Positions 26,427 to 33,777 of a stretch of 64,000 nt of DNA are shown in pieces (positions within the stretch are counted from its first letter, which is position 1; each line of letters begins with the position of its first letter). A program made the translations under genes and the position numbers. The stretch is from positions 186,001 to 250,000 of the forward strand of contig NZ_QXFI01000013.1 in NCBI RefSeq assembly GCF_003584135.1. The letters are read 5' to 3'. The notes beneath the pieces are model-generated. The model worked only from the letters and a program-made list of their open reading frames with translations. It searched no databases and had not been told where the DNA came from. This stretch comes from Flagellimonas pelagia (lineage in GTDB: Bacteria; Bacteroidota; Bacteroidia; Flavobacteriales; Flavobacteriaceae).

Positions 26427-27338
26427 ATGTTTTTATTGCCAAGTGAAGAAAACTCATTTCCTCCACTATACAGATACAAAAAAAATCTCGACTCATTGCT
26501 AGGCTCAGATTTTTCAGATAAATCATTTAAAGAGATTAACAATTTTTACTATGATAATGCCCTAATACTCCCTAGTGCAAAAGAAAAGTTACATCCTGAA
26601 GCATTTGAAAACTTTTATTTCTATAGAGTAAGAATGAATATTGATTTTAAATCCACTGATACAAATCTAGTAAACACTTATTCCTATCCTTCTCCAAGCC
26701 TATGTAGAAAAAATGGACGATCAAATGTTGCCGGAACTTCTGTTTTTTATTGTTCTGATAGTGCAAATTCTGCTATACACGAAATGAAACCAAAAATTGA
26801 AGATGTCGGTTTCTTAAGTGTTTGGAAAATTAAGGTAAATAGACCGATTAAGCTTGCATGCTTGCTTCCTGTTTCCTTGAAACGCCACAACCCATGGTGG
26901 GAATTCACTCAGAATGTCCATAACGACCAACTTAAACTATGGAATAAAAACTATCCAAAACTTAATGACCACTATATGGCTCTCACAAACTTCATTGGTA
27001 ACGCATATAGATTAAAAGACCCTAGATATTCTCTTTCATCTTTTATTTCAAAGAAGCTAATGTTTGAAGATATTTACAATGACTTTATTCTGTATCCTAG
27101 TTTTTCAACAGAAGAGACCTATGCTAATATGGCTTTTCACCCAAACTTTGTAGACAATCATATGGTTCTGCATAAAGTATTTCAATTTAAAATTATGAAA
27201 ATGATTGAGGGTACCGCGGCTTTTTCAATTGGATTAGTTGGAGAATTGGAAAATGGCAAAATGAGCTGGAGAAGAAAGAATGTTTATGACCGTGATGTTT
27301 TAGACAGCTTTCAAAGATTTACGGGAGATAGAAATTAA
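26427..27338 (+). CDS. RES domain protein, possible NAD+-targeting toxin
   Basis: The 303-residue protein has a RES-like core: an FYRVR strand with Arg67, GTSVFYCSDSANSAIHEMKP with Tyr108 and Glu119, and VWKIKVNRP. In RES toxins such as ParT and MbcT the conserved Arg, Tyr and Glu line the pocket that binds NAD+. This protein is longer than stand-alone RES toxins, with extra residues at both ends. It is not followed by the Xre-type antitoxin that normally precedes RES toxins; instead a HigBA pair comes 83 bp later. It may be a RES domain used in another defence or addiction setting. The function is inferred from motif shape only. Confidence 0.65.
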   Translation: MFLLPSEENSFPPLYRYKKNLDSLLGSDFSDKSFKEINNFYYDNALILPSAKEKLHPEAFENFYFYRVRMNIDFKSTDTNLVNTYSYPSPSLCRKNGRSNVAGTSVFYCSDSANSAIHEMKPKIEDVGFLSVWKIKVNRPIKLACLLPVSLKRHNPWWEFTQNVHNDQLKLWNKNYPKLNDHYMALTNFIGNAYRLKDPRYSLSSFISKKLMFEDIYNDFILYPSFSTEETYANMAFHPNFVDNHMVLHKVFQFKIMKMIEGTAAFSIGLVGELENGKMSWRRKNVYDRDVLDSFQRFTGDRN

Positions 27339-27363
27339 AAACTATTACAAATATTGAAATTTA

Positions 27364-27399
27364 ATTACATTTAGTGTAATTTTAATGTATCTTTACATT
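27364..27399 (+). promoter_or_regulatory. Paired palindromic operators and promoter of higBA
   Basis: Two palindromes stand side by side: ATTACA-N5-TGTAAT (27364-27380) and AATGTA-N4-TACATT (27384-27399). A -7-like element TATCTTTA (27388-27395) lies inside the second. Bound antitoxin would cover the promoter, as expected for autoregulated HigBA modules. Confidence 0.65.
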
Positions 27400-27421
27400 C
27401 TAAATAAACATTATCTATCAA

Positions 27422-27718
27422 TTGCACGTTATTTCATTTAAAAAGCTAAGGGAATATTTTTCAAAAGAAACCAATGCCAAAGTGGCTTTGCAAGATTGGT
27501 ATAAAAAAGCAAATAAAGCAGAATGGGAAAGTTTTTCGGACTTGAAGAATACTTTCAATTCGGCTGATAGCGTTGGAAATGGGAGATTTGTTTTTAATGT
27601 TAAAGGTAACCACTATCGGATAGTGGCCATTGTACGGTTTAAATTCAAGAAAGTATTAATTCGATGGGTCGGGAATCATAAGGATTACAACAAAATAAAG
27701 AACATTGATAAATTATAG
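27422..27718 (+). CDS. higB: HigB-family toxin (mRNA interferase-like)
   Basis: This 98-residue protein matches the HigB_toxin family in length and in its segments VISFKKLREYF, ALQDWYKKANKAEW, FNVKGNHYRIVAIVRF and VLIRWVGNHKDYNKI. HigB toxins cut mRNA on the ribosome. The reading frame begins with TTG at 27422, since the next residues (HVISFKK) align with family N-termini and no ATG is suitably placed. The antitoxin gene starts 4 bp after its stop, giving the reversed toxin-first order typical of higBA. Confidence 0.85.
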   Translation: MHVISFKKLREYFSKETNAKVALQDWYKKANKAEWESFSDLKNTFNSADSVGNGRFVFNVKGNHYRIVAIVRFKFKKVLIRWVGNHKDYNKIKNIDKL

Positions 27719-27722
27719 TGGT

Positions 27723-28085
27723 ATGGGAAAATTAATAACACACGAAGAATACGTCAAAGCAAACCTTCGCTTAGAAGAGTTGATAGATGTAGTTGATGAC
27801 AACACTCCAACCGATGACCCATTGGCCAAGGAATTTATGGAGGTTACTGATATTATAGAACAATACGAGGAGATTCATTTCCCTATCGGATTACCCACCC
27901 TACAAGAAATGATTGAGCTTCGTATGTTTGAAATGGGCCTGAAAAGAAAAGACCTGGCTGCACTTTTAAACACCAGTGCGTCGCGAATCAGTGATTACCT
28001 AAATGGAAAGCGTGAAATTACTTTGAACGTTGCCAAGGCTTTACACCAAAAGTTGAACATTGACAGTGACATTATTCTTCAATAG
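27723..28085 (+). CDS. higA: HigA-family antitoxin with HTH domain
   Basis: The 120-residue protein has an acidic N-terminal half and a C-terminal HTH_3/Xre domain (LPTLQEMIELRMFEMGLKRKDLAALLNTSASRISDYLNGKREI). The N-terminal part (MGKLITHEEYVKANLRLEEL) is typical of HigA of the family with this HigB. It neutralises HigB and represses the operon by binding the two upstream palindromes. ATG 27723 is used; an in-frame TTG at 27705 would overlap the toxin. The pair probably stabilises the mobile element. Confidence 0.88.
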   Translation: MGKLITHEEYVKANLRLEELIDVVDDNTPTDDPLAKEFMEVTDIIEQYEEIHFPIGLPTLQEMIELRMFEMGLKRKDLAALLNTSASRISDYLNGKREITLNVAKALHQKLNIDSDIILQ

Positions 28086-28170
28086 AAGTTGTTAACAAAC
28101 AAAAGAACAATAAAGGCAACAAAAAGGGTACACCTTTTTTCAGGACTATCTCATAAAGTGTGTAAATAGA

Positions 28171-28205
28171 AAATTAGCGGGGGCATGCCCCCGCTAATTT
28201 TTTGT
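28171..28205 (+). terminator. Hairpin inside the IS left end
   Basis: A 30-bp perfect palindrome (28171-28200), AAATTAGCGGGGGCA with its complement, is followed by TTTTG. It lies between the left inverted repeat and the transposase start, so it would stop outside transcription from entering the gene. Confidence 0.75.
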
Positions 28206-28228
28206 CTAATTTTAAATATTTGCACATT

Positions 28229-29425
28229 ATGAAGAAAGAAGAATTGTTCAACGACGATTTCCTGAAGCAGTTCAAATCGGGAGACGAGCTCAACGGTTTT
28301 TTGAAGGAGCTCCAGAAACGCGGCATCGAGAAGATGCTGGAAGGGGAACTGGACGGCCATCTGGATTACGAGAGGCACCAGCGCTCGTCCAATGCCAATA
28401 ATCGCAACGGACACTCCAAAAAGAAAGTGAGGACCTCCTTCGGGGAGTCCGAGATATCCGTCCCCAGGGACAGGGATGCCAGTTTCAACCCCATGGTCGT
28501 CCCCAAACGGGGCAACATGGTGGACGGTATCGAGAACATCATCGTATCCCTGTACGCCAAGGGCATGTCGGTCAGTGACATAGAGGAGCAGATACGGGAG
28601 GCCTACGGCTTTGAGGTATCAACTTCGACCATATCAAGGATCACCGAAAAAGTGGCGGACGACATTGTTGCATGGCAGAACCGCCCTCTGGAACCGGTCT
28701 ATCTGATCGTATGGATGGACGGCATCGTCTTCAAGGTCAGGGAATCCTCCAAGGTGATCAACAAGACCGTGTACGTGGCCGTGGGCCTGCGCAGGGACGG
28801 AAAGAAGGAAGTGCTGGGCCTATGGCTGGGCAAGAACGAGTCGGCGGCCTTCTGGATGTCGGTGCTCACCGACATGAAGGCCCGCGGCACCGAGGACATC
28901 CTGATCACCGCCACCGACAACCTGAACGGGTTCACGGACACCATCAAAAACGTCTTCCCCGAGTCCAGGACCCAGATATGCGTGGTGCACCAGATACGCA
29001 ATGCCTGCCGCTATGTGGTATGGAAGGACAAGAAGGCCTTCACCGCGGACATGAAGGGCATCTACAATGCACCCAACGAGAAGGCCGCAAAGGCCGCCCT
29101 GGAGGACTTCGCCAAAAAATGGGAGGGCAAGTATTCCTATGCGATAAGGAGCTGGAGGGACAACTGGGAGGACCTTACCGTGTTCTACGAGTTCCCAGTG
29201 GAGATACGAAAGATCATCTATACCACCAACCTTATCGAGAACCTGAACGGGAAGATACGCAAGTACACCAAGAACAAACTGTCCTTCCCAACTGACGATG
29301 CGGTGATGAAATCCGTATATTTGGCCACAAGGGAGGCCACCAAAAAGTGGTCCATGCCCATTAGGAACTGGGGCATCATTTTAAACCAGTTCCTAACGAT
29401 CTATGAAAAAAGGGTCAGACTCTAA
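28229..29425 (+). CDS. IS256 family transposase
   Basis: From the ATG at 28229 the protein has 398 residues, the usual length for IS256 (Mutator-like) transposases. The DDE triad is visible: Asp164 in VWMDGIVFK, Asp230 in ATDNLNGF and Glu337 in NLIENLNGK. The [11 protein letters not shown] segment with the conserved Cys/His also fits. Codon use is strongly G/C-ending, unlike the neighbouring genes. An in-frame start at 28202 exists but lies closer to the hairpin and lacks family similarity. The gene appears intact, so the IS may be active. Confidence 0.95.
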   Translation: MKKEELFNDDFLKQFKSGDELNGFLKELQKRGIEKMLEGELDGHLDYERHQRSSNANNRNGHSKKKVRTSFGESEISVPRDRDASFNPMVVPKRGNMVDGIENIIVSLYAKGMSVSDIEEQIREAYGFEVSTSTISRITEKVADDIVAWQNRPLEPVYLIVWMDGIVFKVRESSKVINKTVYVAVGLRRDGKKEVLGLWLGKNESAAFWMSVLTDMKARGTEDILITATDNLNGFTDTIKNVFPESRTQICVVHQIRNACRYVVWKDKKAFTADMKGIYNAPNEKAAKAALEDFAKKWEGKYSYAIRSWRDNWEDLTVFYEFPVEIRKIIYTTNLIENLNGKIRKYTKNKLSFPTDDAVMKSVYLATREATKKWSMPIRNWGIILNQFLTIYEKRVRL

Positions 29426-29527
29426 TAAAGTCAAACCCCCGTTATTTTTAAATTACACACTTATTGGGATAGTGTCCTTTTTTCCACCCCTAACCTCTCC
29501 ACTCCCCTATTCATGGGCACTGTAAGA

Positions 29528-29545
29528 TATTGCATCGGGAAATAA
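29528..29545 (+). repeat. attR candidate: repeat of mnmE terminal codons
   Basis: The bases TGCATCGGGAAATAA (29531-29545) repeat the mnmE end. Read in the mnmE frame they encode Cys-Ile-Gly-Lys-stop with a synonymous change, so this is a displaced gene end and not a chance match. Confidence 0.75.
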
Positions 29546-29572
29546 ACCAACTATTTATCACCTACATTTAAC

Positions 29573-29598
29573 TGATTATCAATATTTTGTTGATAACT
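29573..29598. repeat. Second copy of the inverted-repeat site, beyond the right end
   Basis: Arms TTATCAA (29576-29582) and TTGATAA (29590-29596) are exact complements around the 7-base spacer TATTTTG. The 26-base block matches 19347-19372 at 24 positions. The distance to the mnmE-like repeat is 27 bp here and 38 bp at the left end. Confidence 0.65.
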
Positions 29599-29810
29599 CA
29601 TTCATGGTATTTCCCATATCATTTTATTACTTTTTATCTTACAACATCGTATGGAGGCAAGATATCTGGAGAAATTCTCCAAAAAATGAAAGCTGGAGTC
29701 TTTATGTTCAAGATTAAAAAATATCATATTGAAATAAACGGAATCAACAATTGGTAAATCAAAACAATCCTAATTTTCAAAATTTAAAATCCCCTTTTAT
29801 CACGCTCTGT

Positions 29811-30935
29811 ATGTTTAAAAAGCTATTTGGCGTTTTGTTTCCCTGCTTACTTTCTATCCTCTACTTCGGATGTGTGGATCCGGTAGCTCCTGAATATATT
29901 TTTATAGGGGATCAAATAATCATAGAAGGATTGGCTTCTTCCATATCAGGCACTTCGTATGTAACTATAAATCAGACCAGTTCAGATTTTGGTATTTATC
30001 GCAACCTCTTTCAGGAAGGGGCCACGGTATCCTTTACCAATGTTGATACGGGCCAAACGTTTCTCTTGGAAGAAAGAGAGGATGTGTATGTGCCTTCAGA
30101 CGATTTTACCGTAAAGCCTGGGGAATCTTGGGAACTTGATGTGGTCCTGGCCGATGGGAGAAATTACAAATCCCGACCAGAAACTGTTATTGAGCCGGTG
30201 GAGGTTTCTGAAATTCGGGCCGAGTATAACAAAGAACTTATTTTTAGGGAAGACTCAGGGAAATTTGTTCCGGGCCATTCCATTTTGGTAGATTTCGACG
30301 ATCCCCCAAGCAAGAAAAATTACTATTTCTGGCGTTTCCGTTCGTTCGAAAGGCAAACATATTGTGAGGTTTGCTACGGGGGTAATTTTAGGGATGGCGA
30401 ATGTAAGCCGGATAACACAGGATTATCGGGATATTATTTTGTCTACTATTGCGAGCAGAACTGTTGGCGGATACGGTTCAATGAAAACATTGAAATTTTT
30501 GATGACAAATTTAGTGATGGCACCTATATCCGTAAGCTGCCCGTAGGCAATGTACTATTGTACAACAAGGAAGATATTTTGGTCCAATTGGAACAGGTTT
30601 CTGTTTCCTACGATGCCTATGAATACTACAAAAGACTTAAGGATATTGTTGACAACAACGGAAATTTTGACGCTCCGCCACCCTCTGCGGTAGTTGGAAA
30701 CATCTTCAATCCGGGCAATGCCGACGAAATCATACTGGGCAGGTTCACTGCCGCTGCCGCTTCACAAGCTTCCATTTTTATAGAGCGGGGCCAAATATTG
30801 GAAGATATGATTGAAAGTACCCTGGACCCGATATCGGAAACAGACCCACCATATAGGCCAAATATTACGACAGCCCCCTGTAATGAATCGCGGACCAGGA
30901 CTGCAATTCGTCCAGAAGGCTGGATTGGCAATTAG
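29811..30935 (+). CDS. DUF4249 family lipoprotein
   Basis: From the ATG at 29811 the protein has 374 residues and a lipoprotein signal (MFKKLFGVLFPCLLSILYFGC, with the lipidated Cys after a Phe-Gly box). The body (VDPVAPEYIFIGDQIIIEGL; later VSYDAYEYYKRLKDI) is typical of DUF4249, which is almost always paired with a TonB-dependent receptor, as here. A Cys-rich stretch (YCEVCYGG...YYCEQNCW) near residues 185-225 may be a disulphide or metal site. An upstream in-frame start at 29751 would place the lipobox too far inside. It is probably a surface partner of the following receptor; the substrate is unknown. Confidence 0.88.
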   Translation: MFKKLFGVLFPCLLSILYFGCVDPVAPEYIFIGDQIIIEGLASSISGTSYVTINQTSSDFGIYRNLFQEGATVSFTNVDTGQTFLLEEREDVYVPSDDFTVKPGESWELDVVLADGRNYKSRPETVIEPVEVSEIRAEYNKELIFREDSGKFVPGHSILVDFDDPPSKKNYYFWRFRSFERQTYCEVCYGGNFRDGECKPDNTGLSGYYFVYYCEQNCWRIRFNENIEIFDDKFSDGTYIRKLPVGNVLLYNKEDILVQLEQVSVSYDAYEYYKRLKDIVDNNGNFDAPPPSAVVGNIFNPGNADEIILGRFTAAAASQASIFIERGQILEDMIESTLDPISETDPPYRPNITTAPCNESRTRTAIRPEGWIGN

Positions 30936-30971
30936 TTTGCGCCTTGTGGTGATGGAAAATAGAGTTAACAA

Positions 30972-33377
30972 ATGAGGCCATATTATCTCCTAAACGCCTT
31001 GATCATCTTTTCTTTCGTAAAGGAAGTGCATGCTCAAGAATACCAGATGTCATTCAAAATCTTGAATGCGAAAACGGGTATCGGTGTGGAGAATGCAGAA
31101 ATAGCCATCGAACCGTGCAGATGCGGAGGTGTCTCAGATGAACAGGGAAGGTTCTCCATCACCCTTCCCGAAGCCAACTACCAAGTTACCGTTTCCTACA
31201 TTGGTTTCGGCTCTGAGGTTCGGCAAGTGGAACTGAACCGGAATATTTCCTTGGACATCATGCTTATTGAAAAACATGAAGAACTTTCCGAGGTCATTGT
31301 AAGGGCAAAGAAAATGGATGAAATCCTCAATTTACCGCAAATGGGAGTGGTAAGTTTAACACCAAAGGACCTGAAGATGATTCCCTCAGCCGTGGGAGAG
31401 TCCGATGTACTGCGCTCAATGGTCCTTTTGCCGGGCGTTAACAATGCAGGGGAAATCAGTAATGGGCTTTCTGTTAGGGGAGGCTCCTTAGACCAGAACC
31501 TAATCCTTTATGACTATGCTCCCATCTTTAATCCAACCCATCTATTTGGCCTTTTTTCGGTCTTTACCCCAGATGCCATATCCTCCACGGAGCTATATCG
31601 TGCCAACATTCCGTCCCGTTATGGTGGAAGGGCCACCTCCGTGCTCGATTTAAAAGTGAAGAATCCCTATGTGGACAAATTGAAACTGACAGGGGGAATC
31701 GGTCTGGTTTCCAGTAGGCTGAATGTAGAGACTCCTTTGGTAAAGGACAAACTGATGTTGTTCGCAGGGGCACGTGCAGGATTCACCGATTTTTTATTGC
31801 CGCTCTTTTCGGAACGTCTTAAGGACACAAAGGCCAGATTTTATGATAGTACTCTAAAGCTTTTGTATTTAGCATCGGAAAAAGACCAAATTTCACTTAC
31901 CGGATTTGTGTCGAAGGATTTTTACCAACTTGATCTTGTTACCCAGATCCAAAACGTCAACGCAGAAAACAATCAATATGATTTCAGTACGCTTAACGGA
32001 ACCCTGAACTGGTCCCATAGTTTTTCCAACAATGCCAATCTCCGGACGGTGGTACTCGCCAGTGACTATACCCCGAAAATAATTTTCCCGGAACGGGACA
32101 TCGACAATGAGATTGTTTACAAATCGAAAATTAACTATCTCAGTTTTATATCCGAATATTCTAAAAATGTCCGTGTTGACTTAAATTATTATATCGGGGT
32201 GCAGGCCAATCGGTATACGATCAGTCCAGGGGCTTTGGACCCCGGTACTTCGGACGTATTGTCCGTCTCCTTGGAAAAAGAGACAAGCTATGAATTCGAT
32301 GGCTATGCCAATATCGATTGGTCTCCCTTGGAACAGCTTTCCCTCTCTGGAGGTCTCCGTTTCAGTCATTTTGTGCTGGTCGGTCCCTACACCCAGAATT
32401 TTTTTGATGAGGTTACGGGGGAACCATTGGGTTTTACAGAATTCGAAAAGGGCGCTGGGGTCAAGACCTACAATGGCGTGGAGCCGAGACTGGGCCTAAA
32501 CTTGAAATTGGGGGAAACCACTTCCTTGAAGACGAGCTATGCAAGGCTGAACCAATACCTACAAAACATATACAATAGTACCACCCCGGTACCTACCTCT
32601 CGCTGGAAGACAGCAGATCCCTATGTGCAACCGCAGAGAAGTGACAGTTACGGTCTGGGGCTTTACAAGAATCTAATGAACAATGAACTGGAAATTTCCT
32701 TGGAGGGTTATTATCGGAAGGCACAAAATGTATTGACCTATAGACCGGGGGCCGACTTCTTTCTAAGTGATAACATCAATCAAGATGTTGTTCAAGGGGA
32801 AGGCAAGGCCTATGGAGCGGAACTCAGTTTCAAAAAATCAACAGGGAAGGTCAATGGTTGGATGAATTACACGTGGTCCAGAAGTCTTTTACGATCCCAA
32901 GTTGATAGGATTGCGGACAGAATCAATAACAATAAATGGTACCCTTCCGATTTCGATAGAACACACGTTTTTAACGGGACCGTAAATTTTGAGTCTGACA
33001 AATTCAATACGTGGAGCTTTAATTTCACCGCGCAGACCGGAAGACCCTATACAGCGGCCAATGGTATTGTAACCATAGAGGGAATAGAAACGCCTTTGTT
33101 CTTGGAAAGAAACAATGCCCGTTTGCCCATATACCATAGGTTGGATTTCTCATGGAACATCAGAGGGGTAAAAAGTAGGACCAAGCGATGGTCGGGCGAC
33201 TGGACCTTTACCGTCTATAACCTGTACGCAAGAAAAAACCCGTACAGCATTTATTACACACAACGTAACGGCACCGAAAATTCCGAGGTGTTCCTAAATA
33301 GTCCTTTGGGAGCCTACGAGCTTTCCATTATCAACAGCCCTCTGGTTTCACTTACCTATAATTTTGTTTTTCAATAA
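30972..33377 (+). CDS. TonB-dependent receptor with carboxypeptidase-regulatory N-domain
   Basis: The 801-residue protein has a signal peptide (to about residue 21), a CarboxypepD_reg-like domain (about 25-105), a plug domain (about 120-225, with MVLLPGVNNAGEISNGLSVRGGSLDQNLILYDYAPIFNPTHLFG) and a 22-strand type barrel. It follows the DUF4249 gene by 36 bp, the standard pairing in Bacteroidetes. It imports an unknown ligand, energised by TonB. No ligand-specific gene lies nearby. Confidence 0.93.
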   Translation: MRPYYLLNALIIFSFVKEVHAQEYQMSFKILNAKTGIGVENAEIAIEPCRCGGVSDEQGRFSITLPEANYQVTVSYIGFGSEVRQVELNRNISLDIMLIEKHEELSEVIVRAKKMDEILNLPQMGVVSLTPKDLKMIPSAVGESDVLRSMVLLPGVNNAGEISNGLSVRGGSLDQNLILYDYAPIFNPTHLFGLFSVFTPDAISSTELYRANIPSRYGGRATSVLDLKVKNPYVDKLKLTGGIGLVSSRLNVETPLVKDKLMLFAGARAGFTDFLLPLFSERLKDTKARFYDSTLKLLYLASEKDQISLTGFVSKDFYQLDLVTQIQNVNAENNQYDFSTLNGTLNWSHSFSNNANLRTVVLASDYTPKIIFPERDIDNEIVYKSKINYLSFISEYSKNVRVDLNYYIGVQANRYTISPGALDPGTSDVLSVSLEKETSYEFDGYANIDWSPLEQLSLSGGLRFSHFVLVGPYTQNFFDEVTGEPLGFTEFEKGAGVKTYNGVEPRLGLNLKLGETTSLKTSYARLNQYLQNIYNSTTPVPTSRWKTADPYVQPQRSDSYGLGLYKNLMNNELEISLEGYYRKAQNVLTYRPGADFFLSDNINQDVVQGEGKAYGAELSFKKSTGKVNGWMNYTWSRSLLRSQVDRIADRINNNKWYPSDFDRTHVFNGTVNFESDKFNTWSFNFTAQTGRPYTAANGIVTIEGIETPLFLERNNARLPIYHRLDFSWNIRGVKSRTKRWSGDWTFTVYNLYARKNPYSIYYTQRNGTENSEVFLNSPLGAYELSIINSPLVSLTYNFVFQ

Positions 33378-33777
33378 TTTAGAAAGCTTAGTTGTGTTTG
33401 AATCGAGGAAATAACCAACGTACCGATTATTCACATACTTCTTTACCTATTGCAATTTTCCATATGCAACCTCTCGCGCGACTTATAATTTGGTCTTTGC
33501 TATGTAAAATATTTGGACAAGACCTGTAATACTATTTTACATCCAAATAAAAATCCGTTGCTCAAAATTTTATATATATTATTGTTTTTCAGACACTTAT
33601 TGGTTTTGGAATAATTTTGGCACAACTTGGGTTGAGTTGGATAAATTACCAATCAGGAATTAAAGGGAAGAACGGTTGGAAATCAAAAAATGCCCTCTTA
33701 AATTCCGATGTTCAAAATAATACGTTGTACCAAGCCCGTTGAAATGGAACTGATGTAAAATTAGAAAAACTACGACC
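33378..33777. other. Intergenic region between the receptor and the second FtsX gene
   Basis: This AT-rich 400-bp gap has no open frame of note. It holds the sigma-54-like element at 33606-33622 and an imperfect inverted repeat (ATGTAAAATATTT with ATTTTACAT downstream) near 33502-33543. The leader from the sigma-54-like site to the FtsX start would be about 145 bases. Confidence 0.5.
33606..33622 (+). promoter_or_regulatory. Possible sigma-54 (-24/-12) promoter
   Basis: TTGGAATAATTTTGGCA places GG and GC ten bases apart, as needed for the -24/-12 pattern, with matching T residues around both. A second, weaker register (TTGGCAC...) overlaps it. FtsX-type permease genes in Bacteroidetes are often sigma-54 dependent, but this call rests on a short motif. 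Confidence 0.35.

Larger units (their letters stand above)
28142..29477 (+). mobile_element. IS256-family insertion sequence
   Basis: One transposase gene lies between imperfect inverted ends of about 23 bp; the inner part AAGTGTGTAA is identical at both ends and 19 of 23 positions match. Outside the ends, CCTTTTTTC occurs on both sides (28133-28141 and 29476-29484), a likely 8-9 bp target duplication; exact edges are uncertain by 1-2 bp because of the T tract. The IS is visibly richer in G+C than the surrounding element, which points to recent arrival from another host. It sits close to the right end of the mobile element. Confidence 0.88.
19294..29545 (+). mobile_element. Integrative mobilizable element inserted at the 3' end of mnmE
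   Basis: The element is bounded by a repeat of the mnmE terminal codons: TGCATCGGGAAGTAA ends the gene at 19308, and TGCATCGGGAAATAA recurs at 29531-29545 (14 of 15 identical). Inside are a tyrosine recombinase beside the left end, an excisionase-like HTH protein, MobC, a relaxase, a candidate oriT, a toxin-antitoxin pair, an FtsX permease as cargo and an IS256-family copy near the right end. No type IV secretion or coupling protein genes are present, so it would be mobilizable rather than self-transmissible. The mnmE (trmE) 3' end is a known target of SGI1-type islands in Gammaproteobacteria. Here the recombinase is of the Bacteroidetes type, so the shared target is probably convergent. Confidence 0.85.
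29478..29810. other. Gap holding the right end of the element and the chromosomal junction
   Basis: These 333 bp contain the short right end of the element after the IS, the attR candidate, the inverted-repeat copy and about 210 bp of AT-rich DNA before the DUF4249 gene. I see no gene in it. Confidence 0.6.

Noticed and set aside
28672..29295. 207-residue frame inside the IS256 transposase
   Set aside because: It is out of frame with the DDE transposase and arises from the high GC content; no start context or family.
19309..29545. SGI1-type origin of the element
   Set aside because: The target site is shared, but the integrase, mobilization genes and cargo are of the Bacteroidetes type, so a direct relation is not supported.
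33608..33624. Second -24/-12 register (TTGGCAC...) beside the sigma-54-like site
   Set aside because: The bases at the -12 position are GT rather than GC, so the register starting at 33606 is better.
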